Positions 12,265-23,384 of a stretch of 64,000 nucleotides of DNA are shown in pieces. The position numbers were made by a program, and so were the translations under genes. Source of the stretch: Citrus sinensis (Eukaryota; Streptophyta; Magnoliopsida; Sapindales; Rutaceae). Below the pieces are notes generated by a model. That model worked only from the letters and a program-made list of their open reading frames with translations. It was not told where the DNA came from and did no database searches. Numbering within the stretch: the first letter of the stretch is position 1; each line of letters begins with the position of its first letter. Location: positions 27,805,001 through 27,869,000 of the forward strand of contig NC_068564.1 of NCBI RefSeq assembly GCF_022201045.2, in the 5' to 3' direction.

Positions 12265-12730
12265 ATAGTAAATATTTCTAAGAACATGGAGTGTGAATCA
12301 AACCCATATTTGAATTGAAATTGAGATACTGATGCAAGTTCTTCTCGTCTGAATCAGATTGATTCATATCTGAAAGACATTGACAATGAAATATTTAGTT
12401 CTTTCAGCTGTATGAGAACTGAAACATTTATCCAATCCAATTCTAAAAATTTCTAAGAACATAGAGTGTGAATCAAACCCGTGTTTGAATTGAAATTGAG
12501 ATACTGATGCAAGTTCTTCTCGTCTAAATTAGATTGATTCATATCTGAAAGACGTTGACAATGAAATATTTAGTTCTTTCAGCTGTATGTGAACTGAAAC
12601 ATTTATCCAATCCAATTCTAAAAATTTCTAAGAACATGGAGTGTGAATCAAACCCATGTTTGAATTGAAATTGAGATATTGATGCAAGTTCTTCTCGTCT
12701 AAATCAGATTGATTCATATCTGAAAGAGGT

Positions 12731-14190
12731 TGATGCGTAAATTAGCAAGCGCATTAGTCGGCACAAGTAATATAATGAAGAGTAGAGTGACATAGATTGT
12801 ATATCCTATTAATTACTAAAATTATTCTAACCATAATTTATTTGAATAACCGAATAAATGAATTTAGAATAAAAATTAAATAAAATAAAATAAAATAACT
12901 AAAAACTAAATAAAGATGCAGACAGTAATAGAAATCACCAAGAAATTAAGACATTAGAACATCCGATTTCACCATAATCAATCCAATTTAATTCTCCATC
13001 TATTCTATTAAAGTTTATTACCCATGTTGACAGTGAATTTCTCTAATCTATTTAATATCTTCTCTCGAGTAATATCAAAAATATCCTTACATATTAACCC
13101 ACTATATCTCTATATGAATTTCAATATGCAAAGATTCATTAAGTTATATGGAAACTCTTAGAAAAACTGCATGAATCACGTTGGCACATCTCTGTCTTTC
13201 GTTCAATTCATGACATCCATTACACAGAGCAAAAATACATAAATTTCCTCTCGGTCTCATTATGTATCCTCAAATCATTTAAATATTGGCCATATATTTA
13301 AAAGCATTAAGCACAATAATGAACTCTCAATCATGAAATAATAAACTAAAAATAATACAGATTTATGGAATTAAACTTTCATAGTTAGGCTGCATCATAG
13401 CCCTAGTAAAATAAATTAGTTCATAGAAATATAGAGAGAATCCATGAATTTAATTGGGAACATTCAAGTAAGATAATAGAAAAATAGAAAAGAAAGAGTA
13501 AACTCAGGAAGCTATCTCTCCAAATTGTTGCTCCCGGATTTGCAGCGGCAGCTTCACTTCTTTTTTTCTTTTCTTGCTCTCGGTTTTTTTCTCAGTTTCT
13601 CAATTTGTGCGGCTGCTCCCGTCCTCCTCCTCGGTTTTGCTTCTTTTTCATTTTATATTATTGCTCAACCCGCGAATCCTTAAATCAAAAGGATTTAAAA
13701 CAAGGATCCCTCTATGTTACATTCATGTAACTTACAACCCTCTCATATAAATAGTAAGTAGTGTGGCGTTCATTCACTATTTAATATTCATGTGAGAGGG
13801 TTGTAAGTTACATGAATGTAACTTGACATTAGCCTTAAAACAAAACAAGCCTAGCCTACTTTTTAAGTCCATGCACGTGAATCCCACGTGAATCAATGGT
13901 CAATGTCCTTTTTAACTATTCACGTGAGTTGTAGTGTTGTACACATAAAAAGCCAATTATTGCCCTTTAAACATCCTTTTTCTTCTTTTCTTTTATTCTT
14001 CACAAGTGACAATTATTTCCATAAATTCTAATTTATTTCGTTTTTAAGCTCCCTTTTATTTTAATATTCCCAATATTCCTACAATAATAAAATATAAAAA
14101 TAAAAATAAAAATTAATATAATAAAATATAATTTAACATAAAATTAAGTTAAATTTTTTTAAAAATAATAAATAAATTATGAGTACATCA
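12731..14190 (-). mobile_element. Second solo LTR (fossil), minus orientation, Ty3/gypsy-like
   Basis: On the minus strand this fossil begins TGATGTACTCATAATTT and ends TTACGCATCA (TG...CA). It splits the third 175-base unit. The flanking pentamers (GAGGT and AACGT) each differ by one base from the inferred target GACGT; an alternative reading gives a perfect GTTGA duplication, shifting edges by a few bases. It is about 1.46 kb with no internal coding region and is likely a solo LTR. It contains a small palindromic insertion. Confidence 0.6.
13716..13822. repeat. 107-bp hairpin inside the solo LTR
   Basis: The left arm, 13716-13748, starts GTTACATTCATGTAACTTAC and continues to ACCCTCTCAT. 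The right arm, 13790-13822, is its reverse complement with about two mismatches. About 40 bases separate the arms. Each arm also contains the smaller palindrome TTACATKAATGTAA. It may be a minimal MITE or part of the LTR family itself. Confidence 0.7.
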
Positions 14191-14639
14191 AACGTTGACA
14201 ATGAAATATTTAGTGCTTTCAACTGTATGCGAACTGAAACATTTATCCAATCCAATTCTATGAGTTATTGAGTACCTCTGATATGAGCCTGTCTTGTGTA
14301 GTTCCTATTGGTTTTGCCCCTTATTGAGAAAGAGCTAAAGCATTTCAAAAGAAAAACCTCCAGCTGTGCCATTTAACATCAATAGACTCCCTTCACACTG
14401 TTTTCTTCCTTAACATGGTTCACATTTAATGTGTTTAAGCAGTTTTTAATTTATTTTTTAGCAATATATTTAAATAAATAACATTGTTTTTATTTGTCTA
14501 ATAATTGATCACTGCATATACATTGGTAAAACAATTATCCTCATTCCATTGTTGTTTAGCTACAAAACTTTTTTAAAATCTGAATTTCTGTGTAAAGTTC
14601 TTTTCATAAGCTTCTTTTTAATTTGCAGATTTGGAGAAA

Positions 14640-14849
14640 ATGAAGAAAGGACTGCACCCTCAGATGCAATGGATATCCTATGTGACTCAGAGTGGCAGAC
14701 TGATGCATGTTATGATGACAAAAATACACAATGTTGGCAAAGTTTACCATTTTAGGGCCAGGCGCCAAATGGCTCAGAGTATTGGACAAGTTGCCAAGTT
14801 CAGGCGACGTTATGAACAGCAGGCGGACGCAGAAAACAATGAAAAATGA
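14640..14849 (+). CDS. Mitochondrial ribosomal protein bL31m, copy 1
   Basis: A 69-residue protein is encoded in one exon that begins after the acceptor TTTGCAG (14628), 11 bases before the ATG. It starts MKKGLHPQMQWISYVTQSGR and contains KIHNVGKVYHFRARRQMAQS and AKFRRRY. The KKGLHP start and the GxxxxFxRRY-type end resemble bacterial L31 (KKDIHP...RFNKRY). The zinc cysteines of bacterial L31 are absent, as in the plant mitochondrial form. Its role would be in the large mitoribosomal subunit. Only three base differences separate it from copy 2 over 210 bases. Upstream exons are non-coding; this copy's upstream region was hit by several transposons, so its expression is uncertain. Confidence 0.75.
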   Translation: MKKGLHPQMQWISYVTQSGRLMHVMMTKIHNVGKVYHFRARRQMAQSIGQVAKFRRRYEQQADAENNEK

Positions 14850-16131
14850 GGCATCTAGAACACATAGAGAAGTTAGGTATCTGTTGTTGGATTTGAATTG
14901 CTTTTAAGAAATAAGCATAAACATTGTGCTCTAAATTCTGAAGCAAAGTTTGTTTTCTGCTCCCTTAAGGCTTCAATGTTAAGTGCACATTTCCATTTTG
15001 ATGATTCGGGTGATGTCAACGATAGTTATAAAGTTTTTGTGCAATACCAATCGGCTAGTTTGATTGCATGTTTCATACTTACATTTGGGCTTGAGTTAGA
15101 ATTGGTGGCATAATCCTCCTTTGCGCTGTGGTGTTTCTAGCATTTGGCATTGTATATGCAAGCAAGGGTGCATTATTACATTTTAACCCCCATTGCTTTG
15201 CAAACTTTTGTTGTTTATGCTACGTAATGCAAAACATTAATTAGTCTTTGTATTCACCATCTCAAGTACGGGTGTGAATTCGTGTAATGGTGTCGTATTC
15301 GTATCATGTCTATTCATATCGCATAAAATTTAAGCAAAAACGGATATGACTCGATTTATTAATCATGTTAAAACATCAAAATAAGGATACGATCCGTTTA
15401 TTCATTGTGTTAATAGCGTTGACTTGTTAACATACTGAATACATAATTATTGAAAATCAATCTAAAAATAAAATATATGTCGATATTATTCTTAAAAATA
15501 GGTCATAAATAAATTAACATTACATAAATATGACATGAATAAATTTATAACATAATATGAGTATGACATAAAAAAATTAATTTAGCGTGTAGTATATATA
15601 ATTTAATTTTTTTTCAATAATATTAATTAATATTCATGTCATAAATATAATTATTTTTAAGTGGTCTACCACGAATACAATACGATATTTATCGTATATG
15701 TCATGTCAACGCATTTTTTAATAATATCAATATTTGAAAAAAAAAATCCTCTATCGTATGATCTCTGTTCCAGTTGTTTCCTCTCGGGGTTTATAAAAGT
15801 AATGGGCCTCAGGTTTGCCCCATAGGAGGACCAATTCTTTCCAAGAAAAAAGCCCGTCCAATTTTAATTTCAAGGGATTTGATTGATCGCTGCCGACTTT
15901 ATTTCTAATTTAGGATTTGTTACAGCTAAAGCACCTACATGCACGAAGCAAAGCATAAATCTCCTGCCTATCACGTAATTAGTAACAACACAAGACTGGA
16001 AATCATGAAGCTCCTGTAAGAAAAACATGAGGCTCCTTAATAGTAACTGAAAATCACTTTTCTTTTTCTATAATTTTTTTGTTGGTATAAATCTCATTTA
16101 GGACTCTTCTTACCTCTAATGCAAAGTTCAA
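14850..16131. other. bL31m 3' region and intergenic DNA
   Basis: Sequence up to 15025 is shared with copy 2, where it ends abruptly at the deletion junction. From about 15262 to 15720 there is a degenerate stretch with ATTCGTGT/GTGTCGTATTC-type motifs that resembles eroded hAT-family ends, but no inverted termini or duplications can be defined. No gene is seen. Confidence 0.45.
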
Positions 16132-16722
16132 ATGATCCGGCTGGCCAATGCCCTAATAGCAACCATCTTGCAACTCTCACTCGTTGTAATAGTAGAAGCG
16201 ACTTCAACACACAAAGTTGTGCAACAAAATGCCATTGGAAATGCCTCTACATCAACATCATCGCCATGGCTCAATAAAGTAGCAAACGGGGGCCGGCGGC
16301 CGAGGCCGTCCGGGTGCTGGAACAGGCAATGGATATGCAGACAAGGAGAAGCACCGGGGACCCAAATGAGATGCTGCAGAAACCGTTGCGTTGATGTGTT
16401 TTCTGATGTTAATAACTGTGGCTTATGTGGAATTCGATGTCGATTTTCTTGGCAATGTTGTCGTGGATTTTGTACCAACACAAATAGGGGCCCCTTTAAC
16501 TGTGGAAGATGTGGGAATAGATGCCCTTGGGGTGTCAGGTGCATTTATGGTATGTGTGGATATGCTCAGCCATGGCCAAGACCAAGGCCAAGGCCACGGC
16601 CGCAGCCTCCGCATCCTTCTCAACCTAAACCACCTAGTCCTTGCCCGCCAAGGGGTGACCAGCCACCTAAACCACCTAGGCCTTGGCCGCCACGGGGTGA
16701 TCAGCCACCTCCTATGGGTTGA
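16132..16722 (+). CDS. STIG1-family secreted cysteine-rich protein with proline-rich tail
   Basis: An intronless 196-residue frame. Residues 1-23 form a signal peptide (MIRLANALIATILQLSLVVI then VEA). Residues about 62-145 form the Stig1 domain with 16 cysteines in the family pattern, including CCRNRC, NNCGLCGIRC, CCRGFC and NCGRCGNRC. STIG1 of stigma exudate is an apoplastic peptide affecting pollen tubes and exudate secretion; other members act in flowers and roots. Unusually, about 50 residues follow the last domain cysteine: an arginine-proline run (PRPRPRPRPQPP), then two imperfect copies of a PP(P)xPxPCPPRGDQPP-type unit. Most Stig1 proteins I know end soon after the cysteines. The tail may bind cell-wall pectin, which is inference. 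Confidence 0.9.
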   Translation: MIRLANALIATILQLSLVVIVEATSTHKVVQQNAIGNASTSTSSPWLNKVANGGRRPRPSGCWNRQWICRQGEAPGTQMRCCRNRCVDVFSDVNNCGLCGIRCRFSWQCCRGFCTNTNRGPFNCGRCGNRCPWGVRCIYGMCGYAQPWPRPRPRPRPQPPHPSQPKPPSPCPPRGDQPPKPPRPWPPRGDQPPPMG

Positions 16723-17509
16723 AGTTCATCATATTTCTAGCTGGCTATATGGTTCTCATTTACAGTGAGCTATTAGCTGTATCATTGCCTCTTAGTTAAT
16801 GTCTGTTTTGAGTCTTGCTGTTGGTGAAACTAGTCGTATATTTCTCTCACTTTATGTTTAGAGAGCGATCTTGTGTTTCAACTTTCATAAATACTAGTAT
16901 TTTGGTGTTTCACTTTCATGCAATGCGAAGGTTAATTCAGTTTGTTTATAATTGGCTTTCCATGCATGGCGTAGACGCAAGCATACACGCATATAGGGTT
17001 TCCTCCATTGCATGAATAATCCCTCTATTTCCCTCCAAGTTTGATTCACGCTCTAGTTTAAATTCATTGTGGATTGCAGATATAGATTTCGTTTCATTTA
17101 TCAAATTATCCTCTGCATTTTATTTTAACTCCTGCTAGCTCCACAAAACTTGCCCATTTATACATTACTTGGGGTAATTTTTATTTTTTTTATTTTAAAG
17201 AATTATGCAACCAAGTCATTAAACTGCCCCATAAATTTAAACATCATTAGGAAGCATCATAAAGACATAAACTAAGGGATATTGTTATTGTACGAATACA
17301 GTTTTAGGTTTAAAAATAAAATAAAAAAAGGGGCAACCAACTGCATCAACTTTGCAAAATGATACATTAGTTTTCTCTCCCAGGTTCGTAGTTTCAGAAT
17401 GGAAAAATAGGTCGGAATTACTTGTACTTCTCTGCAAGTAAATGGAACTCAAGTTAGGTCAAGTATCCAGCAGTTGAGGCAAGACTTGTTCGATTGCAGT
17501 CGCCTATTA
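16723..17509. other. STIG1-like 3' region and convergent intergenic
   Basis: This lies between the plus-strand STIG1-like gene and the minus-strand CNX5 stop. It should contain both 3' UTRs. The small frame at 16815 is not supported. Confidence 0.5.
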
Positions 17510-20500
17510 TTAATAGACAGGAAAACTCGGATCCACATCATTTGCCCAAGACTCCAGGCCTCCAATAATATCTCTTGCAGAAGTGAAACCCAGCTTGTGA
17601 AGAGCTTGCACAGCTCTCTGTGAATCATTGCCTCTTCTGCATACTACATACAGGTTAGAACCTGAACTCGCATTTGATCCTCTGTGCTCTTCCTTTTCTT
17701 TCATTGCCGATGAAATCTCAGGCAACCTGGATTCCAAATCTGAGAGAGGGATGTTTATGGAGTTTGGAAGAGAAACAATCCTGAAGTGATGTGCTGGCCT
17801 GACATCAACTAATATATGAGCTTCTCCATTAACAACTTTTTCTTTGTACTCCTTGCTGCTTATTCTAGAATCTGCTGAGAGCAAATTCAATTTCAAGGGA
17901 AGCTGTATATAATTGGAATGTCAACGTATTAGATTTTAGCGATATAATAATATTGGCAGTTAAATTAGCAGAATGCAATACATACCGTAGACAGAGGTGA
18001 CTGAGTGAACTTTTCATAATCAAAATTTCTGAAGTGGTCTTGGGTAAATGTTGAATTTTCTCCACAAGCTTCACATTGTGATGATCTGCCTCTAATCTTG
18101 ACCTAAGCAATGATATAGAGACAAATATCGGCATGTAAATTAAATGTCAAGAAGGTTCAGTTTAACTATTACTTGAACAAAATGCGTTTAAGGTATTCAC
18201 ATCAGAAAGACAGAAACCATACAAATCTAAATCCATTTTGGTTTCACCAAATATGGTATATGCTAAATACAATTACTGAAGCTTGTAAATTGTTAAGAAT
18301 ATTAATCATGCTTTCCAAACTAGAGTTGACCAGTAACAAACTTTGAAAAATAAGTAAAATGAACATACAATTCGGATTCGTGCTGACAATGCATCAAACA
18401 GGAGCATCCGTCCTGACAGTGGTTCACCAACAGCACTTGCAACCTTAATGGCCTCTAAGGCTTGGAGACAGCCAATGATTCCAGGAACTGAAAACGAAAA
18501 ATTAAAAGCATTAGTATTTCATAAAGCAAACGGCATTTCAAGAGCTTGAAAATTGGGCATTATGGTATTGAAATATAACTTCGGCTGTACCAAATGAATT
18601 ACTAACCTACCTACTCCAAGGACTCCACTATCAGCGCATCTTTGGCATGCTGTAGTTGGTGGTGGGGTTGGAAATAGGCAACGATAGCAAGGACCTCCAT
18701 TGTAATTGTAAACTGTGAGCTACAGTGCAAATTTTAACAATGCAGTTATGCTAGAAGCTCAGGTACTATACATGAGCCAAAACTAAAATCTCTACAAAAT
18801 ATCTTTTATATGTTTCTAGCTAGAAGAATAGCACAAAACTGCGGCTCAATTGCATACCTGCCCTTCCAGTCCCAGTGCAGCACCTGATACCAGAGGCTGC
18901 AGGCATAAACATGGATTAATAATTTTTCAAAGCAGGCAATGGCAGAATATCATATGTTTCTCACATGTTGAAACACATAAGACATTGCCTCAGCTGCAAG
19001 CCTCATTTAAAACGAAAAGCAGAAATGTAAACACAGTACACATGTTAGCCCAGTAACCTCGTTATCTGAAATTAAAATTGAATCTCTTAACAATTTTAAA
19101 TGCATTTAGGGATGAACAGAATCTATGCGAACCAAAATATAACTTCATTGAACTCCAATTGCCCCACTTCAAAACATTATTTTGAAGTCAATTTATACAT
19201 CCTTACACAATCATGCAAGACGATCAGCAAGTCACAGAGTCAACTTACCTTTCCCAACACCACACAACAATCACTGATCATGTAACGGCTTGGAGCATTA
19301 TCGGTTGCATCTACAACTATCTCATATCTAAAATGTTACAACAGTTACGGAACTCTCGAGATTCCAGATGTACTGACCCCAGTGGTAAATGGAGGGAAAT
19401 TTTATTTCACAGAGAGAATTATTCATTCAACTATTTCCGAAGGATACTGACTCAGTATTTCCAAAGCATTGGATGTGCGTAAAGCTTCTCTGTGCTCAAT
19501 AATGTGAACAGTGGAGTTGATCCTGGAACACACATTCATATTAGATAAAATCAAGACAAAGCCAATACAACAGAATAAGCCCCACCAAACTCTCAAGTGA
19601 AGACAAAAATGAGTTCAGCCTTCAGAATAAGGTGAGCTAATGCAAAAAATGCAGAAAAGTAACATACGAACGACAAGTAGCAGCAGCAGATTTCACTTTT
19701 GATTGACCAATATATGGTTCGGTGTGGATAACCTGAAATATGCAAATAAAAAAGAAACTAATAAAAGAATATTTATAATCACAATCACAATCACCATAAG
19801 TAATTTTTCTTTTCTTTCTTTCTTTTTTTTTTTTGGGAAAATTCGAGATGACATTGTAGAAAGAGAGATGCAGAAAATAAAGCAATGTAGATATAATTTT
19901 TATAAGCATTGATCATCTGCCTACATGTGCCTGTTACAGGGGGAGTTAAAATGTTTTTGATGGTGAGAAAGACACTGAAGTGACACGCGTGTATGTATTC
20001 AAAGTCATAAGTAATAGCATCAGGTCAATGGTGATAGCAAATTGACAGAATTCTACAGATCAACAATAGTAGCAGGAATAGTGGAATACCATATATCATA
20101 GAAACAGTAAACACGAATTTCCTATTTTTACCTGCCTGTGCATGTTGTTAAGCTCAACTACATCATGATCCACAATACCCAATCGCCCTGAAGAACAATT
20201 CAACAAAAAAGTCAAGCTAATGAAACATTCAAAAGACATATATAAAACAGCAGCCATTTGATAATCACATAAACAAACCATTCAGCATAAATCAAAGTGG
20301 ATGCAGTGGGGGGCTTTTTGCTCAGCAAAAGCCCTTCGGATAGTAAATAAGGCGTTGATATCGCCTATTCAAAAAAAATTTGATTGAAAAGAAACACTTG
20401 CAAGAAGAGCTACTTAGTAAAAACATTACCAAACACAATTTAAACCATATTCAGTGAACTCTTAAATCATCTTACCAACACCACAAGCTGCAAGATACAG

Positions 20501-20920
20501 CAGAGCCGGCGAACCCAAGCCCCCAGCTCCAATCACTAAAATCGAAGACTTGAGGAGATTCGATTGCCCTACAACAAGAAATAAATCCAAAATTTCAAAT
20601 TTAATTCAATAAGATGCTAAAGGAATGAAATTCTGGAAACAATTGATTTAAAAAGTCAAACCTTCAACACCGAAAGAAGGAAGCAAGAGGTGGCGACTGT
20701 AACGGTAAATCATATCCGGTGATAGTCCATAATCAACGGCAGAGCTTGGACGATAAGAACCATTAGAAACGGTGTCGGTTTGGGGCTGACTAACAGTCGT
20801 GTCACGAAGCTGAGCTTCAAGAGCGGAGATTCGATAATCAATATCACTCTTAGCAGCCTTTAAGGTTTCAATTTCGCCGAGGACTCTTGCCACGTCAGTG
20901 CTACCTCCGTTTGTCTCCAT
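17510..20920 (-). CDS. CNX5: Adenylyltransferase/sulfurtransferase CNX5 (MOCS3/UBA4 type)
   Basis: Eleven exons on the minus strand: 20920-20662, 20568-20476, 20187-20132, 19732-19668, 19522-19448, 19327-19249, 18896-18858, 18719-18611, 18487-18369, 18102-17986 and 17902-17510. Introns are GT-AG and the product is 467 residues, close to the Arabidopsis protein. The N-terminal coiled region ([14 protein letters not shown]) precedes an E1-like domain with [19 protein letters not shown] and [13 protein letters not shown]. Paired CYRC / CQRC and QCEAC cysteines give zinc and catalytic sites. A C-terminal rhodanese domain has active-site CRRGNDSQ (Cys about 425). It adenylates and sulfurates the small molybdopterin-synthase subunit and Urm1-like proteins, serving Moco synthesis and tRNA thiolation in the cytosol. 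An in-frame start 34 codons upstream is possible, but METNGG matches the family start. Confidence 0.95.
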
Positions 20921-21379
20921 ATTCTGAACAACCGAAGACGTCCAGTGAAGACTGTGAAGTGGGGTCAGAGGTGAAGCGGCAATCAGAGGAACCCTAATTA
21001 GACAGAAAAGTGACAAATTCAAAGAATGATACCGGTGAGCTGGAAACAGGAGAAAAAAAAAACCTTAACACATCCTAATTTCAGACTCCTAACGCAAGAT
21101 GGAAGAAAAAGACGAAATTACCCTTGAAGGAGATTCCAGACGTGTTCGATGTAATTGCTCTCACCAAATCACAACCCGCCAGGGATGATCCCTATCGTGA
21201 GACCAAAAACGGAATGGCAAATGAATAAACAGCCACGTGTCTCGTTGGCTCTCGGACTGATATGTCTATAAATATATCAATCCGAAGTCTGATCATTCCC
21301 TCTCGGCAAAGTTAAACCATCCATCCGATCAGTCGCAAGGGGCGTGGCTCACTCACAAATCCAATATTAACAATAAACG
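20921..21379. promoter_or_regulatory. Divergent promoter between CNX5 and the unknown small gene
   Basis: The two start codons face away from each other with 459 bases between them. A G-box/ABRE-like CCACGTGT lies at 21233-21240 and a TATA box TATAAATA at 21267-21274, 106 bases before the plus-strand ATG. Copy 2 retains the G-box-like motif (26233-26240) but not this TATA box. Confidence 0.6.
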
Positions 21380-21912
21380 ATGTCGTTAGTGTCGCAAATG
21401 AGAGGCTTCATCTTCCTTTACTTCAAATCTTCACGACCATCTTCTATCAAGCCTTTGACGGCATATCTCTACAAGCCCTTCAAGGTACGCGCATACGCAT
21501 AGAACATAAATAATCGCAGTTGATTAGTTAACTATAAGATTAATTTTTGATCTTATTGTTTTTTTTTTTTTTTTTTTTTTTGGGTTCGTGTCTATTACGT
21601 TATTTTGACATAATTAAATAAATGAATACTGTGTCGTATCAGAGGTACGGTAGCGAAGGAGCAAGCAATAAAGATCAAAATATTAGTCTTCACCCCGAGA
21701 GGCATGGGAGAGCGCCGTCAATAGCTGAAGAGTTCGAGAGAGTTGCAGAGGAAAAGCTTCGAGCTGCGGGTCAAGGGGTTGGGAGTCAGACCAAGGACAA
21801 GGTTTACGATGGAGCCGAAGAATCCACCCGCGGTGGCTCCAATGTTGATTCTGTCAAAAACAGATTCGAGGAGCACGAACAAGGAGCTGACTACCGCGGG
21901 AAGGGAGATTGA
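21380..21912 (+). CDS. Small plant protein of unknown function, copy 1
   Basis: Two exons, 21380-21484 and 21643-21912, give 124 residues. The first exon encodes a basic, hydrophobic N-terminus (MSLVSQMRGFIFLYFKSSRP) that could be a mitochondrial presequence or membrane anchor. The second is hydrophilic and charged: FERVAEEKLRAAGQG, then a glycine- and glutamate-rich end (KNRFEEHEQGADYRGKGD). The 11-residue-like amphipathic stretch recalls LEA_4 proteins, but this is weak. Donor AAG|GTACGC and acceptor TATCAG join in frame in both copies, and both reading frames are intact, so I consider it a real gene. I do not recognise a named family. It shares a divergent promoter with CNX5. Confidence 0.75.
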
Positions 21913-22859
21913 GATGTTTAATAATTAGTTTCAGATTCTGTGATTTTGAATAAGTTGATGAAGTATGTGCAATTCATCAAAGATGTAAAATTCTTCTCCG
22001 TTTAGTTTCTTGTTTTGATGCTGAGTTTTGGTATGATCAAGTTGATGACATTGGGATAAAAATACAGTTCTATAATATTTATGTGGGTTCATAAAATTCA
22101 TTCGTATTGGCTTTATAATATATCTGTGATTGAATCATAAAAATTGTTGCAAAGAAATAACCGAAGCTTCACGAATGTAATTTTCGAACAAGCATTTTAT
22201 TATCAGAGTAATTTATGACAAATTTCTAAAACATGCCATGCTGTCTATATCGTCCTCATTCCTTTCCAAATGTGTAAAAGGATGAGAACCAAAAAATAGA
22301 ATAAAATATGAACGTACACAATTGACTCCAGCACAAATCACAACTAGCGCGGGCCTATTAAAAAGTCCTGATAAATTTTGGCTCCGTGTCGGTGGTGCTT
22401 GAATAAATTATATTTTACTTCGTAAGAACCCGGGCCTAATAAACTCAGCAGTAGAGCGGAAAGAGCCCAATATGAACGGCAATAAGTTGGGTCTTTTTCC
22501 ATCTCTCAAAATTCTTTATAAAACTCATTTCTTATTAAAATTACATGAACACCCGAAAATTAATTAATTATTTTTTATTTTAAATGCAAATTTGATTAAT
22601 ATATTCTTTCAACAAAATTTCTATTTCATGATTTTTTATTGATGTTTTAAAATTATAGCTAAAAAATATTTTGTAAAGAATATTATAAGAATTTTGAGTT
22701 ATGGAATTATAAGTAATATAAAAAAATATGTATTTTATAATAAATAATTAAAAAAATTTAACGTGAAATTTGGTAAAAATATGGTTACTTTTTTTTTTTA
22801 TAAAAATATTTTATAAATTAAACTGAGATTTTTTTTAAAGGGTGTTAAAATTCCGCCCA
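21913..22859. other. 3' region of the unknown gene and AT-rich intergenic
   Basis: This is shared with 26927-27904 of copy 2 with many small differences. No gene is seen. Sequence from about 22840 (TTCCGCCCAATGGGAG) onward matches the uL30m promoter. Confidence 0.55.
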
Positions 22860-23312
22860 ATGGGAGTACATGCTTGAGCCCAACAAAGGCCCACTAAAAA
22901 CATACGGCAGTCAACAATCAAAACCTGGCTTGGCTTCTTCTCCTACTCCTGCTTCGTTTCCTCTCAATTTTTCTCACTTATCTAACAAACCGCCATCAAT
23001 CAGCGGCCGCCGCCGCAAGCCGCTGGCAGCAGTCACTTGGTTGCCCAAATCGCCGGTTTTCTCACTCTTCGCAGTAAGTTTCTTTTATCTGAAATTAAAA
23101 TTTACTCTCTGAAAGTTATTATCATTTTGAATTTTTATCGGCTTTAGCACCATTAATTGTATCGCTATCATTACTGAAAATATCGAAGAGCAGAGAAAAA
23201 CATTTGCTTTTATATCTGATTGAAAGCTTCAATTTGTGGTGACAATTCTTTTTCTTACTGTATGTGATGTAGGGGACCTGCGTTTTGATTTTGTTTTCTA
23301 TTGGAACTTACT
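22860..23312 (+). promoter_or_regulatory. Duplicate uL30m promoter, leader exon and part of its leader intron, now upstream of bL31m copy 2
   Basis: This matches 27900-28357 closely, including a GGCCGCCGCCGCAAGCCGCT core and the splice donor GCA|GTAAGTTT (exon end 23073). At the native locus this leader splices to uL30m. Here the sequence breaks at 23312 and continues into bL31m copy 2, whose exon acceptor is at 25362. A chimeric uL30m-leader/bL31m transcript is therefore possible, either directly (2.3-kb intron) or through the donor at 23385. A frame at 22870-23112 crosses the donor and is leader, not protein. Confidence 0.65.
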
Positions 23313-23384
23313 ATTATGAGCTCCATGTTCGCAGTAGTTTAAAAACTTTTCGACAAAGGCTTCGAAACTCAGTTCTCGGTCACT

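Larger units (their letters stand above)
12269..14259 (+). repeat. Triplicated 175-bp unit, third unit split by an LTR
   Basis: Units lie at about 12269-12444, 12445-12619 and 12620-12730 continued at 14191-14259. Each begins with TTTCTAAGAACATRGAGTGT and ends with ATCCAATCCAATTCT. Copy 2 has one unit (about 24826-24990). The expansion is therefore specific to copy 1. The third unit is interrupted by the second solo LTR, so the triplication came first or arose around it. Confidence 0.8.
6702..23312. repeat. Tandem segmental duplication, copy 1
   Basis: This copy holds bL31m, the STIG1-like gene, CNX5, the unknown gene and a duplicate uL30m leader. Matches to copy 2: 6702-6763 to 23313 onward, 8286-8482 and 9333-10516 to 23370-24820, 12265-12444 to 24826-24990, 14191-15025 to 24925-25758, and 20760-23312 to 25759-28357. 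Its left flank is native; its right edge is the tandem junction. It is much longer than copy 2 because of later insertions and because copy 2 lost about 5.7 kb. Confidence 0.85.

Noticed and set aside
20310-20333. Short hairpin GGGCTTTTTGCT / AGCAAAAGCCC in a CNX5 intron
   Set aside because: Too short and isolated to be a microRNA precursor or element; probably chance.
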